64,000 bases of DNA from Terriglobales bacterium. GTDB taxonomy: Bacteria > Acidobacteriota > Terriglobia > Terriglobales > Acidobacteriaceae. Position numbers and translations under genes: made by a program. Where the stretch lies: assembly GCA_025934735.1 (NCBI GenBank), contig JAICWP010000025.1, positions 1 to 64,000 of the forward strand. The letters are read 5' to 3'. The notes below the pieces were generated by a model, which saw only the letters and a program-made list of their open reading frames with translations, ran no database searches and was not told the origin of the DNA. This document shows, piece after piece, positions 33,611 to 44,700 of this stretch (within the stretch, counting starts at the first letter, position 1; the number at the start of each line of letters is the position of its first letter).

Positions 33611-34738
33611 TTAAAAGAGCAGGAAGTGCTTCTTCTTTTTATGCTTCTTCGTCTGTTCCGCGGAGGCGGTGGTGTAGATGGGCTTGGTTTCATTGGGGCT
33701 GGCGCCGGCGTCCGTGTAGCCAGGCTTGATGTCAATGTAGGCGTCTTCACGCAACTTGGTCAGGTACGCGCGCAAAGCGGGTTGCAGCTTCTGGTAATAA
33801 AGGGCGTCCTGAATTTTCCCTTCGACTTCTTTTTCCGGAGGCACGCCCGCCTGCTGGTGCTCGGTGACCTTGAGAATTACGAAGCCCTGCTTGGTGCGGA
33901 TGGGCTTGGTGAGTTCGCCCGCCTTCATGCCGAAGGTGACGTCTTCCAGTTCCTTGGCCAGGGTGCCGCGCTTGAAGTAGCCCAGGTCGCCGCCTTGTGG
34001 CGCCGTAGGCCCGTCGGAGTCCTTCTTGGCTACATCGTCGAACTTTGCGCCTTTCTGAATGGCGTCGTAGACCTGGTTGGCCTTGGCCTGCGCGTCCGCC
34101 ACCCGCTGCTCATCGCTGATGGAAGCCGCCGTCTTGGGGTCTTCGGTCGGCTTGGGCTGGGTGGAAATCAGGATCTCGCTCAGCCGCACCTGCTCCGGTT
34201 GCTCCATGTCAGACTGGTGGTCCTTGTAATATTTTTGAATTTCCGCGGGCGTGATGTTGATTTTTGAGCCCACTTCCTGCTGGATCACTTTCTGCGTGAT
34301 GATGTTTTCGCGCAGGTTCTCTTTGAACTCTTCGTAGGAGACGCCCTGGGCCTGGGCGGCTTTGGCCAGGTCGTCCATGTTGGCCAATCCCATCTGCTTG
34401 CGGATTTCGTCCAGGCGCTTGACCAGGTCGGTCTCGGCCGTGATGCCCATGTCGTCGCCCTTCTGCAGTAGCAGTTGCTGGTCCACCAGATCGCGCAGCA
34501 CATTCTTCTCTTTGTCGGAAATCTGCTGCGGCGTGGCGTTCTGCTGCTCGCCTTCCTGCTGCACCTGCTGCTCGCTGCGGTCGTATTCGGTGCGGGTGAC
34601 GATGTGGTTATTGATGCGGGCGATGATCTCCTCCACCACCGTTCCGGACTTGGTGTCCGGTTTAGAAGGAGTGTCGGCGGCGAAGAGCGGCAAGGCTAAA
34701 AACGCAATGGCGGCGAGAATGGATATGTGGCGTTTCAT
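33611..34738 (-). CDS. SurA-like peptidyl-prolyl isomerase
   Basis: 375 residues with a signal peptide (MKRHISILAAIAFLALPLFAA). The SurA N-terminal chaperone domain (EEIIARINNHIVTRTEYDRSE) and one parvulin domain at about 190-320 (VRLSEILISTQ; AKFDDVAKKDSDGPTAPQGGDLGYF; IRTKQGFVILKV) are clear. It is likely a periplasmic outer-membrane-protein chaperone. A KKHKKKKHF tail ends it. Confidence 0.88.
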   Translation of the reverse strand: MKRHISILAAIAFLALPLFAADTPSKPDTKSGTVVEEIIARINNHIVTRTEYDRSEQQVQQEGEQQNATPQQISDKEKNVLRDLVDQQLLLQKGDDMGITAETDLVKRLDEIRKQMGLANMDDLAKAAQAQGVSYEEFKENLRENIITQKVIQQEVGSKINITPAEIQKYYKDHQSDMEQPEQVRLSEILISTQPKPTEDPKTAASISDEQRVADAQAKANQVYDAIQKGAKFDDVAKKDSDGPTAPQGGDLGYFKRGTLAKELEDVTFGMKAGELTKPIRTKQGFVILKVTEHQQAGVPPEKEVEGKIQDALYYQKLQPALRAYLTKLREDAYIDIKPGYTDAGASPNETKPIYTTASAEQTKKHKKKKHFLLF

Positions 34739-34925
34739 GGTTTACGGCTGGCGGTCCCTGGTCCTGTAAGTCTCTGGAGTGAAGTTCTTCCCAATATTGT
34801 ACATCGCTCCAGCGCTCCCATGGGCCTCTCTGGTTTAGCGGCCGCCCTCAACCAGATAGACACTGTTATCATAGCCAGTTTTGCTCCGGCTCCCGTATCG
34901 TTTCCGGTCCGTAGCGAGGACAACC

Positions 34926-36647
34926 ATGAAGATGCCGGTGATCCTAAGCGCCCTTCTGCTTATGTCTGCTGCCTCCTTTGCTGCTCCGGCGGCCAAGCCC
35001 GCCAGGGTTCCAGATCAGGCTCAGCTCAAGAAAATGATTGCGCGCTTCGCGCCTACTCGGATCCAGGTGGATGTTTCCGGGCTCTCCGCCGGCAACCGCC
35101 GCGCGCTCTCCAAGCTGATTGCGGCAGCCCGCATCCTCAACGACATTTATATGCAGCAGCTGCGGTCAGGCGACCGGGCTCTGTATAGCCGCCTAGGGAA
35201 GGAGCGCTCACCGCTGGGGCGCGCCCGCTTTCAGTATTTCTGGATCAATAAGAGCCCGTGGGACGACCTAAACGATTTCAAGGCATTCATCCCCGGAGTG
35301 CCAGACCGCAAACCGCTAGGGGCGAACTTTTATCCCGCAGACATGACCCGCGAACAATTTGAGAGCTGGGTGAAAGGGCTGCCGGAAAAGGACCAGGAGC
35401 AGGCCCGAGGCTTCTTCACCGTGATCCGCTGGCAGGCGGGAGGCAAGGGCAAACTTGCCTGGGTGGCCTACAGCCAGGAATACCGTCCCCAACTGGAGCA
35501 CGCTGCCGCGTTGCTGCGCCAGGCGGCTACGCTCACGGACAACGCTTCGCTTCGCAAGTTCCTTATGAGCCGGGCCGCCGCCTTCCTCTCCAACGACTAT
35601 TACCCGAGCGATTTGGACTGGATGGACCTGGATTCGCCGCTCGACATCACCATCGGGCCGTACGAAACTTATACGGACGAACTGTTTGGGTACAAAGCGG
35701 CCTTCGAGGCCTACGTCAACCTGCGCGACGAAAAGGAAACCAACAAGCTGGCCGCCTTTGCCCAGCATCTGCAGGAAATTGAAAACAATCTGCCGGAAGC
35801 GCCGCAATACCGCCGCTCGCAGCTGGGAGGGCTGGCGCCCATCCGCGTGGTGGACGAGATTCTGAGCGCGGGCGATGGTGCTCACGGCGTCCAGACCGCT
35901 GCCTACAACCTGCCCAACGACGAGCGCGTGGTGCAGCAGAAGGGCAGCAAACGTGTGATGCTGAAGAACATTCAGGAAGCGAAATTCCAGGCTGCGCTTG
36001 TTCCCATATCCAGCCGCGTGCTGGTCCCCGCGGAGCAGAAAGACGTCAGCTTTGAAATGTTTTTCACCCACACCGTGGCCCACGAGCTGATGCACGGGCT
36101 GGGGCCGCAGCAGATCAAAGTGCAGGGCCGCGACACCTCGCCGCGTAAGGAACTGAAGGAACTCTACGCGCCCATCGAGGAGGCCAAGGCCGACGTTACT
36201 GGCCTGTTCGCGTTGCAGTACATGATGGACCACAACCAGCAGATGGGGCTCGCCGGCGTGCTGCCCAGCGACGCGGCGGCGCAGCGCCAGCTCTACACAA
36301 CCTTTCTCGCCTCCGGCTTCCGCAGCATTCGATTTGGGCTGAACGAGGCGCACGGCAAAGGCACGGCGGTGCAGCTCAATTATCTGCTGGATAAGGGCGG
36401 CTTCGTGGTCAACCGGGATGGCACGTTTTCTGTGGACATGGCCAAAATTAAGGATGCGGTGCGCGATCTTGACCACGAATTTCTAACCCTCGAAGCGGAA
36501 GGCAACTACGCCGGCGCGAAGCAGATGCTGGAGCATTACGGCGTGATCCGGCCGGAAGTGCAGAAAGCTCTGGACCGGCTGCACGATATCCCGGTGGACA
36601 TCGAGCCGCTGTTCGTCACCGCTGATGAACTGGCGCCGGCGCGGTAA
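34926..36647 (+). CDS. Exported M49-like (dipeptidyl-peptidase III-related) metallopeptidase
   Basis: 573 residues from ATG 34926, preceded by GAGG, with a signal peptide. Zinc motif H386-E-L-M-H390 (TVAHELMHGLG) and second motif EEAKAD at 418-423. Classical DPP III has HExxGH, one residue longer, and EECRAE, so this belongs to the shorter, bacterial branch. The overall similarity is to bacterial proteins annotated as peptidase M49 or Zn-dependent hydrolase. Substrate unknown. Confidence 0.75.
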   Translation: MKMPVILSALLLMSAASFAAPAAKPARVPDQAQLKKMIARFAPTRIQVDVSGLSAGNRRALSKLIAAARILNDIYMQQLRSGDRALYSRLGKERSPLGRARFQYFWINKSPWDDLNDFKAFIPGVPDRKPLGANFYPADMTREQFESWVKGLPEKDQEQARGFFTVIRWQAGGKGKLAWVAYSQEYRPQLEHAAALLRQAATLTDNASLRKFLMSRAAAFLSNDYYPSDLDWMDLDSPLDITIGPYETYTDELFGYKAAFEAYVNLRDEKETNKLAAFAQHLQEIENNLPEAPQYRRSQLGGLAPIRVVDEILSAGDGAHGVQTAAYNLPNDERVVQQKGSKRVMLKNIQEAKFQAALVPISSRVLVPAEQKDVSFEMFFTHTVAHELMHGLGPQQIKVQGRDTSPRKELKELYAPIEEAKADVTGLFALQYMMDHNQQMGLAGVLPSDAAAQRQLYTTFLASGFRSIRFGLNEAHGKGTAVQLNYLLDKGGFVVNRDGTFSVDMAKIKDAVRDLDHEFLTLEAEGNYAGAKQMLEHYGVIRPEVQKALDRLHDIPVDIEPLFVTADELAPAR

Positions 36648-36673
36648 GCAACACCCGCCTATCTGCCAAACAC

Positions 36674-37438
36674 CTATTTCCGCCGCAGCGCAATAGCGGT
36701 CACGTCGTCATGCAGCAGGGGGCTGCGAGTGAAGTCCTCCACCCGGTCCAGCACCTGGCGGCATAACGCCGGCGCATCGGGGGGCTGCATGGTTTGAACC
36801 GCTTCGCGCAGGCGCTCCACTCCGAATTCCTGCCCGCGAGACTTGCTCTCCACCAGTCCTCGCGACACCAGCAGCAGCGAGGCTCTGGGTTGCAGCACTC
36901 GCACCTCGGGTTCATAGGTGGCGTGAGAAAAAAGCCCGAGAGGAAGAGCATTGGCGGAGAGAAGGTCCACCGCGGAATCGTGTTTTAGCAGGCCGGGCGT
37001 GTGGCCCGCATTGCAATAGGAGATTGTGCCTACCAGCTGATTGAGGCAGCCAATAAATGCCGGCGAGTAGTGCACTCCCCCCGCGGCAGAGAGGATGGCG
37101 CGGTTCAGCAACAACGCAAGCTCGGCCATGCCGTCATTGTCGTTGCTGTGGTCGGCGGCGAACAGGCGCGGCACTTGGGCGCGAAAAACGTCCTGCACTG
37201 CGGCGGCGATCTCCATAGCCGCATCGCGCTTGCCCGCGAAGTCGAACAAGGCAAACGCCAGGCGCGAGGGGCTAACCTCCAGGAACTCGTAGAAGTCGCC
37301 CCCCATGCGCGCAAAGGCGTATTCCGCGCCGACCTCGACGGTTTTTGTGGTGGGCAGGGGCGAGCGCTGGGGCAGGCGGCGGGAGGCTCGGGGCGCAGCG
37401 CTTTGGAAGGAGAAGCGCACGGCGGGCCAAAGTAGCAC
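36674..37438 (-). CDS. PP2C/RsbU-type serine phosphatase
   Basis: SpoIIE-like phosphatase domain: VEVGAEYAFARMGGDFYEFL, FALFDFAGKRDAAME, ISYCNAGHTPGLL and HDDVTAIALRRK. About 254 residues if started at GTG 37438; GTG 37420 is possible. The frame is open to 37522, but that extra N-terminus is translated dispersed repeat (37489-37535) and is probably not coding. The GGDFYEF acidic residues for Mn binding are intact. No partner anti-anti-sigma factor is seen nearby. Confidence 0.82.
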   Translation of the reverse strand: MLLWPAVRFSFQSAAPRASRRLPQRSPLPTTKTVEVGAEYAFARMGGDFYEFLEVSPSRLAFALFDFAGKRDAAMEIAAAVQDVFRAQVPRLFAADHSNDNDGMAELALLLNRAILSAAGGVHYSPAFIGCLNQLVGTISYCNAGHTPGLLKHDSAVDLLSANALPLGLFSHATYEPEVRVLQPRASLLLVSRGLVESKSRGQEFGVERLREAVQTMQPPDAPALCRQVLDRVEDFTRSPLLHDDVTAIALRRK

Positions 37439-37488
37439 AAGCGGGCCCAGGCGGCAATTGGGCTGTTTGCCCCTTTGCAACTGGCTGC

Positions 37489-37535
37489 AGCCAAGAGCTA
37501 ACAGCCAAGAGCTAAGAGCCAAGCGCCAACAGCTG
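37489..37535. repeat. CAGCCAAGAGCTAA 7-bp-periodic repeat
   Basis: AGCCAAGAGCTAAC AGCCAAGAGCTAAG AGCCAAGC are 14-base (2 x 7) units in tandem between two minus-strand genes. The same words appear in the hairpin at 57256-57305. Confidence 0.6.
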
Positions 37536-37536
37536 C

Positions 37537-38955
37537 CTACTTGCCGTACTTATTCTGCAGGAAGCTGCCCACCTCGTTCTCCAGGCCTGCGTAGTCGCAG
37601 TGGATGGTGGCGCGCAGAGCGGCTTCCGTGGAGCTGCCTTCAGCAATGCGCTGCAGGATGCGGACCAGATCTTCCATGCCGTAGGTGTCTCGAACGTACT
37701 CGGCGGCGGCCAGCGACTCGTCATAGGCCAGCCGGGCCTCGGGCGTGCTGAAGCGGATGAAGCTGCCGTCCAGCATGTTGAACGGTAGTGCCTGGTGCTG
37801 AGCCATCAATAGCCCCAGCCGCCGTCCAAAGGGCGCGGCCGTTCTGGGCTCCAACAGCTGCGCAATCCCCTCATGCAGCCACTGCGGGCAGCGCCCCCCG
37901 CTCAGCTGATTGATAAATGAGTGCGCCAGTTCGTGCTTGAGCACCCGCGCCAGTCCCGGGGTCAGCTCGCTCAAGCCGCTCACCGGGATGCGCAGCTTGC
38001 CGTCGTTCATGGCACTGGTCCAGCCCGGCGCCTGGGTAACGTCAAAAAACTCCTGCTCGGTATAGAGCACCACGGGAATGCTGTAGCGCGGCTCCCCATC
38101 CAGTTGGCTGATCAGATCGTTGTAGTCGGCTTCCAGGGCCTGCAACAATTGGCGGCGGAACTCATCCGAGGTTTGCCGGCCTTCGTAGCGCAGGGTGAAA
38201 TGCCCGGTCTCACTCTGGGAAAAGTCAGCTTCGGCGGCGACCTCCCGCTGCGCCTTGGCCAGGTATCGCTGCACAGTCGCATCAGGCCTAAGTTGCAGGG
38301 AATGTTTCCAGGAAGCGATGGCATCGCGGCTGCGGTCCGACATGAACTGCGCGAACCCGAGCACGGCAAAAGCATCGGGCGAATCCGGAGCCAGCAGGGC
38401 GGCTCGCTGCGCCGCTTCCAGGGCCCGGCGGTGGTCTCCACCCTGCAGCAGCACCGCGGCATAGTGGGTCAGAATGGCGGCATTGTCGGGGGTCAACCCG
38501 AGCGCATGTTGGAAGTAGGCCTGCGCCTGCTGGCGGTGCCCCGCCTCCTCCTCATGCCTGCCGGCCACAAAATACCCGGCTGCGGCCATGGAGGCACTCC
38601 CGGAGCGGTCCAGGGAATCAAGCACCGAGGTATCCACCTGCCCATCCTTGATTACCGAAACCGCTACCTGCGTGCCATCCAGGCTGACGCTAGGGGTGAA
38701 AGCCGGCATTTCCGCAGCCGGTTTCTGCGAATCTGAGGAGGCACTGCTGCCCTCGCTTGGCGGTATGCCGCTGGCGTCCACGTGATCTACCAGCGATTTG
38801 GGGATAGCATAGGAATTGTCCCCAATGTCATATTCGACGTGAGTAGGGCCCTGGCGTACGCGATCCGCCAGAATGCGGCCTCCATTTTTCAGATAAATGG
38901 TATCCGCCGGGGCGCAAACCGCCGAAATGAGGACGATAATCAGGCAGGCCCGCAC
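37537..38955 (-). CDS. TPR protein with MA-type gluzincin peptidase domain
   Basis: 472 residues from GTG 38955 with a signal peptide. TPR-like helices occupy about 130-240 (GYFVAGRHEEEAGHRQQAQAYFQHALGL). The C-terminal domain has zinc motif H341-E-L-A-H345 (LKHELAHSFINQL) and the downstream glutamate E362 in WLHEGIAQLLE, as in the peptidase_MA group. It is divergent from the M1-like peptidase gene, 36 bases away. Confidence 0.82.
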   Translation of the reverse strand: MRACLIIVLISAVCAPADTIYLKNGGRILADRVRQGPTHVEYDIGDNSYAIPKSLVDHVDASGIPPSEGSSASSDSQKPAAEMPAFTPSVSLDGTQVAVSVIKDGQVDTSVLDSLDRSGSASMAAAGYFVAGRHEEEAGHRQQAQAYFQHALGLTPDNAAILTHYAAVLLQGGDHRRALEAAQRAALLAPDSPDAFAVLGFAQFMSDRSRDAIASWKHSLQLRPDATVQRYLAKAQREVAAEADFSQSETGHFTLRYEGRQTSDEFRRQLLQALEADYNDLISQLDGEPRYSIPVVLYTEQEFFDVTQAPGWTSAMNDGKLRIPVSGLSELTPGLARVLKHELAHSFINQLSGGRCPQWLHEGIAQLLEPRTAAPFGRRLGLLMAQHQALPFNMLDGSFIRFSTPEARLAYDESLAAAEYVRDTYGMEDLVRILQRIAEGSSTEAALRATIHCDYAGLENEVGSFLQNKYGK

Positions 38956-38991
38956 GTCGCGATTTTAACCGCGCCGTTCGCGGCTGAGACC

Positions 38992-41547
38992 GTGACCAAG
39001 GTAACTATCCACGTTTGCGCGCTGCTCGTGTGGGCAGGGCTTGCAGCCTATGGGCAAGCAGTGGTTCCGCCCCCGCAAGCAGCCGTTGCCGCGGCTCCCA
39101 GCCCGGGCGTTGCCGGTAGCCTTTATCAGCAACTGGGCAGTGTGGGCCTGGACCCCGGCCGCGTGTTCCACATCCGCGATGCTTCCATTGAGCACCCGGA
39201 CCTGCACATCACTTTCAACGACGGCGTCATCGCCTTTACCAAGGACGTGCTGGGCCGTGTGAGCGGCGCGTACTTCGAAGGTGAGGGCGACCTGCTGCTA
39301 ATGCCGCCCAACCGGGCTGAGCGCGCCTCACTAGGCCTGTTCACTGGAACCGCCATCCTGGAGGAGCAGTTCACCAGCGCTTACCTGCGGTTCAATGACG
39401 AAATGCGCCAGAAGTTGCAACCATTTATGTATCCCGCAACCGATGCCCCGGATTTTGTTGCCGCCCATGACGCGGTCTCGCGCTCGCTGGCCGGCAGCGA
39501 TGCTTTGCGTCTGCTCATCACTTTCAGCCGTTTTCTCCCGGTGACCGGTCCCACCCAGCCCCTGGCCCCGTACACCGGCGATGACCACTATCTGCACCTG
39601 CGCCTGAGCAGCCCCCGGCGTGGGTTATTCGACGTTTTTTTTGACAGCCTGGCCCGGGAACAGGTCTCCGCTGGGCAATTCAGCCTGACCTCGCAGGCTG
39701 GCTTCTACGACCTGTGGACCTCTTTTGCTCTGCCCACGCCTCGGGGAGGGCACGCCAGAAGCCCGGATCTGGTGGACATCAGTCGCTATCGCATCCGGGC
39801 GCGCGTCACCCTGCCCCATGAACTTGCGGCTAAGGCGCTGCTGGATGTGGATGTTCGGCAAGGCGGCGAGCGCGCCCTGCTGTTCGAGCTTTCCCGCTTC
39901 CTGCAAGTGCAGAAACTGGAAGCTGACGGGCACCCGGTCGAGTTCGTGCATAACCCCGCGCTGGAGGGCACGCAACTGGCGCGGCGCGGCGATGACATCG
40001 TGGCGGTGGTTTTTCCCGAACCGCTGCGGGCCGGCCAGCACCTGCAATTGCGCTTCGAATATTCCGGCCCGGTACTTTCCGAGGCGGGCGGCGGCCTGCT
40101 CTACGTGGGCGCGCGCGGCACCTGGTATCCCAACCGCGGCTTGGCCATGTCAAATTTCGATTTGCAGTTCCACTATCCTGCGGCCTGGACCCTGGTCGCT
40201 ACGGGCAAGCAAGTAACGCCAGAGGCTGCAGAAGCCCCCGATACCCCACAGCCTGGCGAGCAGGTCGGCCACTGGATCTCCGAGCACCCCATGCCCATGG
40301 CCGGCTTCAACCTGGGGCAGTACGTGAAAGCCTCCGCGCGCGCCGGCAACGTCGTGGTCAATACCTACGCAGCTGCGGGAGTTGAGCATACCTTCCCACG
40401 GCCCCCCATGCCTCCTATTCCTCTTACAGGTACGCCCGGCATCTCGCCGGCGGAACAGATGCCGCGCCAGTCGGCCCCTCTCATGTCCCCTCCGCCCGCT
40501 CCTTCTCCGGCGCGCTATGCCGAGGCGGTAGCGCAGGAGGCCGCGCACACCATTGAATTCCTCAGCCCTCGCTTGGGTCCCTTTCCCTACAGCAGCCTGG
40601 CGCTTACGCAAATGCCGGGCAACACCAGCCAGGGCTGGCCGGGGTTGATCTTCCTTTCCAGTTTCGCCTTCCTTAGCCCGCACGAGCGAGAGGCGCTGCG
40701 CTTTTCTCCGGGCGCCAACGTGCTTTACGGAGAGCTGATGCCGGCGCACGAAACGGCTCACCAGTGGTGGGGCGACCTGGTGGGCTGGAGCAGCTATCGC
40801 GACCAGTGGATCGGGGAAGCGCTGGCCAACTACTCCGTGCTCATGATGCTGGAGCGGGAGCATCCCCAGGGTTTCGCGCTCATGATGCAGATCTACCGGC
40901 AGCAACTGTTGCAAAAGAATAAGGCGGGCATGGAACTGCGCGAAGCCGGGCCGGTCACCCTGGGCTTGCGCCTCTCATCCTCCAAGTTTCCCGATGCCTA
41001 TGACGCCATTGCCTATGGCCGGGGCACCTGGCTGTTCCATATGCTGCGCTACATGCTGCGCGATACCGCCCGCCAGCTTCGGCCCGGCGTCCGGACGGCG
41101 GAGGCCGATAGCGATGCAGTGTTCTTGCACGCGCTGCGCACTCTGCAACAACGCTTCGCCGGCAAAGAGATGACGCTTGACGACGTGCAGGCGGCGTTTG
41201 AGCAAGACCTGCCCCGCTCCTTGTGGTACGAGGGAAGAAAATCATTGGATTGGTTCTTCGACGACTGGGTTAACGGCACGGCCATTCCCCGCTTGCAACT
41301 GGCAGGGGTGAAATTCCTGCGCAAGGGAAATCTTGTGTTCGCCACAGGCACCCTTAAGCAGGACGACGCACCCGCCGACCTGGTCACCTCCGTTCCTATT
41401 TACGCTCAGCTCGCGGGCAAGACTCCGGTGCTGTTGGGACGCGTATTCGCCGATGGCCCGGAGACGCCATTTCGCCTGCATGCCCCCGCCGGCACCCGCA
41501 AATTGCTTACTGATCCTTACCAGACCGTGCTCACCCGCAATCATTAA
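38992..41547 (+). CDS. M1-family-like aminopeptidase, exported
   Basis: 851 residues from GTG 38992, with signal sequence KVTIHVCALLVWAGLAAYGQA. The zinc motif is H586-E-T-A-H590 (AHETAHQWWGD), with the third ligand E609 eighteen residues on (GEALANY), exactly the M1 spacing. GWPGLIFLSS replaces the usual GAMEN substrate loop, so aminopeptidase specificity is uncertain. The N-terminal 350 residues are a beta domain specific to this subgroup. The frame is open to 38782, but that would overlap the divergent gene. Confidence 0.85.
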   Translation: MTKVTIHVCALLVWAGLAAYGQAVVPPPQAAVAAAPSPGVAGSLYQQLGSVGLDPGRVFHIRDASIEHPDLHITFNDGVIAFTKDVLGRVSGAYFEGEGDLLLMPPNRAERASLGLFTGTAILEEQFTSAYLRFNDEMRQKLQPFMYPATDAPDFVAAHDAVSRSLAGSDALRLLITFSRFLPVTGPTQPLAPYTGDDHYLHLRLSSPRRGLFDVFFDSLAREQVSAGQFSLTSQAGFYDLWTSFALPTPRGGHARSPDLVDISRYRIRARVTLPHELAAKALLDVDVRQGGERALLFELSRFLQVQKLEADGHPVEFVHNPALEGTQLARRGDDIVAVVFPEPLRAGQHLQLRFEYSGPVLSEAGGGLLYVGARGTWYPNRGLAMSNFDLQFHYPAAWTLVATGKQVTPEAAEAPDTPQPGEQVGHWISEHPMPMAGFNLGQYVKASARAGNVVVNTYAAAGVEHTFPRPPMPPIPLTGTPGISPAEQMPRQSAPLMSPPPAPSPARYAEAVAQEAAHTIEFLSPRLGPFPYSSLALTQMPGNTSQGWPGLIFLSSFAFLSPHEREALRFSPGANVLYGELMPAHETAHQWWGDLVGWSSYRDQWIGEALANYSVLMMLEREHPQGFALMMQIYRQQLLQKNKAGMELREAGPVTLGLRLSSSKFPDAYDAIAYGRGTWLFHMLRYMLRDTARQLRPGVRTAEADSDAVFLHALRTLQQRFAGKEMTLDDVQAAFEQDLPRSLWYEGRKSLDWFFDDWVNGTAIPRLQLAGVKFLRKGNLVFATGTLKQDDAPADLVTSVPIYAQLAGKTPVLLGRVFADGPETPFRLHAPAGTRKLLTDPYQTVLTRNH

Positions 41548-41764
41548 GGGCTGCCGCGTCGCCAGCTGTTCCCAGTCGGGCTGCGTCTGAATGGGCAGCA
41601 CGACACATCTGTTGTGGTATGCAATCTTGTCTTGCGCCATCTAGCGCCATCCCGCCTTGGAACCCAGGTACCGTCTTGACATCACCCACGATTTCCAATA
41701 TCACAAGCAGACTGCAACTTAGCCGCGCTTCATCCGTCCTTATATCGTGTTGAGGTGAAAGCTC

Positions 41765-44700
41765 ATGATGCGTGCCCGCGTGGTCGGTTGCAGCCTGCTT
41801 GTTCTGTCCGTGGCTGTTATGTTTGGCAGCCTTCCCCTGCAGTCCCAGGTGGTGACTGTAACGGTGCAAGGCCGGGTATTTGACAGCACAGGAGCGGTTA
41901 TCCCTGAAGCCCAGGTCAGCGTGGTCAACACGGCCACCAGCCTTTCCCGTACCACGGCCAGCAATGTTAACGGTGACTATCAAATCTCTTTGCTGCCCGT
42001 CGGCGACTACATGGTCACGGTGGAGAAAAAGGGCTTTCAAAAGCAGGTCAAGAAGGTCCACCTCGACATCGGCCAGGTGGGCGCCGTCAACTTCACCCTG
42101 CCATTGGGCGAGGTGACGCAGGAAGTCAAAGTAGTAGATGTGGGCGTGACCGCCGAGCCCACCCGCACCATGCTCAGCTCAGTTATTGACGAGAACAAGA
42201 TCCAAAACCTGCCGGTGAACGGCCGCCAGTTCATTGATTTTGCCCTGCTGGCCCCGGGGGTCACCATCGGCGACACCACCTCCGGCAGCACCGACGTGAT
42301 CATCGAACCCGTCACCAAACTTTCCTTCGCCGGCCAGACCATCCACTACAACTTCGTGGCCATTGACGGCGCCGACGACATTTCCACCGCTTCCGGAGTG
42401 CAGAAGTTCACACCCTCGCAGGATGCCGTGCGCGAATTCCGCGTTATCAACAGTGATTACAGCAGCGAGTACGGGCGTGCCGTGGGCGGCATTGTGGACA
42501 TCATCACCAAGAGCGGAACCAACAACTTCCACGGCTCAGCCTATGAGTACTTCCGCAACGACGCCCTCGATGCCAACAGCCTGCTGGCCTCCAAGGACCC
42601 CTTCAGCTGCACCGTGCCGGGAGACTTGAGCTCCGGCGGCTGCCGCCGCCTCAACAAGCTGCGCCAGAACCAGTATGGCTTTACCGTGGGCGGCCCCATC
42701 CAGAAGGACAAAACCTTCTTTTTTGCCAACTACGAGGGCCAGCGCCGGAGCGAATCGCCCTACTATAACTCCATCATTCTGAATAACATTACGACCATTA
42801 ACCAGTTCAAGACGGGTATCGGTTTTCCGGCGGAGAACCTGAACGTCACCCGCACCAACAATTACGACAACTTCCTGATCAAGCTGGACCACGCCTTCAG
42901 CCAGAAGGAATACATGTATGTGCGCTATTTCTTCGATGATGGCCGGCTGCACAACTACTCGCCTCTTAACGACGGTTCCGATATGCCTTCCGGATTTAAA
43001 AATAATTTCTCCCGCGACCAGTCGCTGGTAGGCAGCTTGACCTCGGTCGTCTCCCCCACCCTGGTCAACGAAGTTCGCATGCAGTATGCCAAGCGCTCCT
43101 TCGACTTCCCCACGGTGACGGCAGAGCCCCACATGGAAGTGGCCAACCAGTTCGCCATCGGGGTGAACCGCGGCAATCCCGATTTCTACAATGAACGACG
43201 TTTTGAGCTGGTGGACGATGTAACCAAGACGATCGGCCGCCACACCATCAGCTTCGGCGGGGATTTCAACCACGTAAACACCACCGAGTCGTTTCCGCTG
43301 TTCTACCCCTTCGAAGCGACCTTCGTCTGCATCGCGCCCGATCCGACCAACCCCAGTTCGCCCTGCAACACCTCCAACCTGCTGGACCACACGCCGGTAG
43401 TGCTGTGGATGGAGCGCTTCCAGGCGCCGAACTTCAATGAGCCTTCTTTTAATACTTCAGTGTTCCAGATGAATGGCTATCCGCAGGCGATCCGCAACCA
43501 GGCCAGCGGTACCCTCGGCCACACGTATGATGGTTTTTACGTCCAGGACCGCTTCAGCGCCACTCAGAACCTAACCCTCACCCTGGGCACCCGGTTCGAT
43601 TTTGAAACCTGGCCCAGCAACGTGCTGAACAACCCCCACGGCGTGGACCCGCGCGCCGGCTTCGCCTATAACCTGGGCGGCAGCCACTCCGTTGTGATTC
43701 GCGGCGGCTTCGGGTTGTTCCACGGCATGATTCCTTCACCCCTGCTCATGTGCCAGGCGCCCTCCTGTGGCGGCACCGCGGCTTATGGCAAGTTCCGGCC
43801 CGGCGAAGATAACCTGAACTCCAACAGTCAGCTGTTCGGTTATTCGGGGTTCTTTCCGGCAGCTTTTCAGAACGCCTTCAACGGCTTGATCTTCAACGGG
43901 CAGTATCCTGACCCCAACAACCTGGCCACCCTGGGCGTGCTCAAGCCCGCCACCATTGTGCGCTTCACCCAGGACCACAAGCTGCCGTATGGCATCCAGA
44001 GCAGCCTGGGCGTGGAGTTCCAGCCCTATAAGGACGCGGTGCTTAACATCAGCTACCTGCGCACTCACGGCGTGCACCTGGGCAGTTTTTTCAACATCAA
44101 CCAGCCCTCGCCCAGCGGTTCGGTGCTGGTGCACGACTCCAAAGGGGATGTGGGTTCCAAGAACACGTTCTTTTGCCCAGTTTCGGTGTGCGGCGCTCCC
44201 GGTGTGCCGGGAGCGGCCAACCCGGCTTACTTCACCTACTTTGAAGCCGACTCGCGCTGGTGGTCGGAATTCGATGGCTTGCTGGTCACGCTTAACAAGC
44301 GGGTCAGCCATCACCTTGGCTATGGCATCAGCTACACCTGGTCCAAGACGCTGGACAACGGTCCCAACCCCAGCTTCGTGCTCATTCCGCAGGACAGCGG
44401 CAGCTTCGGCGCCGAAAAGGCGCTCTCGTCCGACGACGTACGCCACCGCTTTGTGGGCAATATGACCCTGGCCGGCCCCACCCACCTGAACGCCGTGCTC
44501 AATGACTTCGAGTTCTCGACCATCGTCACCCTGGAGTCGCCACACTACTTCACCAAATTCGTAGGCTTTGACGCTAATGGAGATGGCTTCCCGCTGAACG
44601 ACCGCGTCGGCCTCGAGCCCCGCAACACCTTCCGCGGCGACAGCTATCAAACCGTAGACCTGCGCCTTTCCCGTACTTTTAAGGTGGCCGAGCAGGTTCA

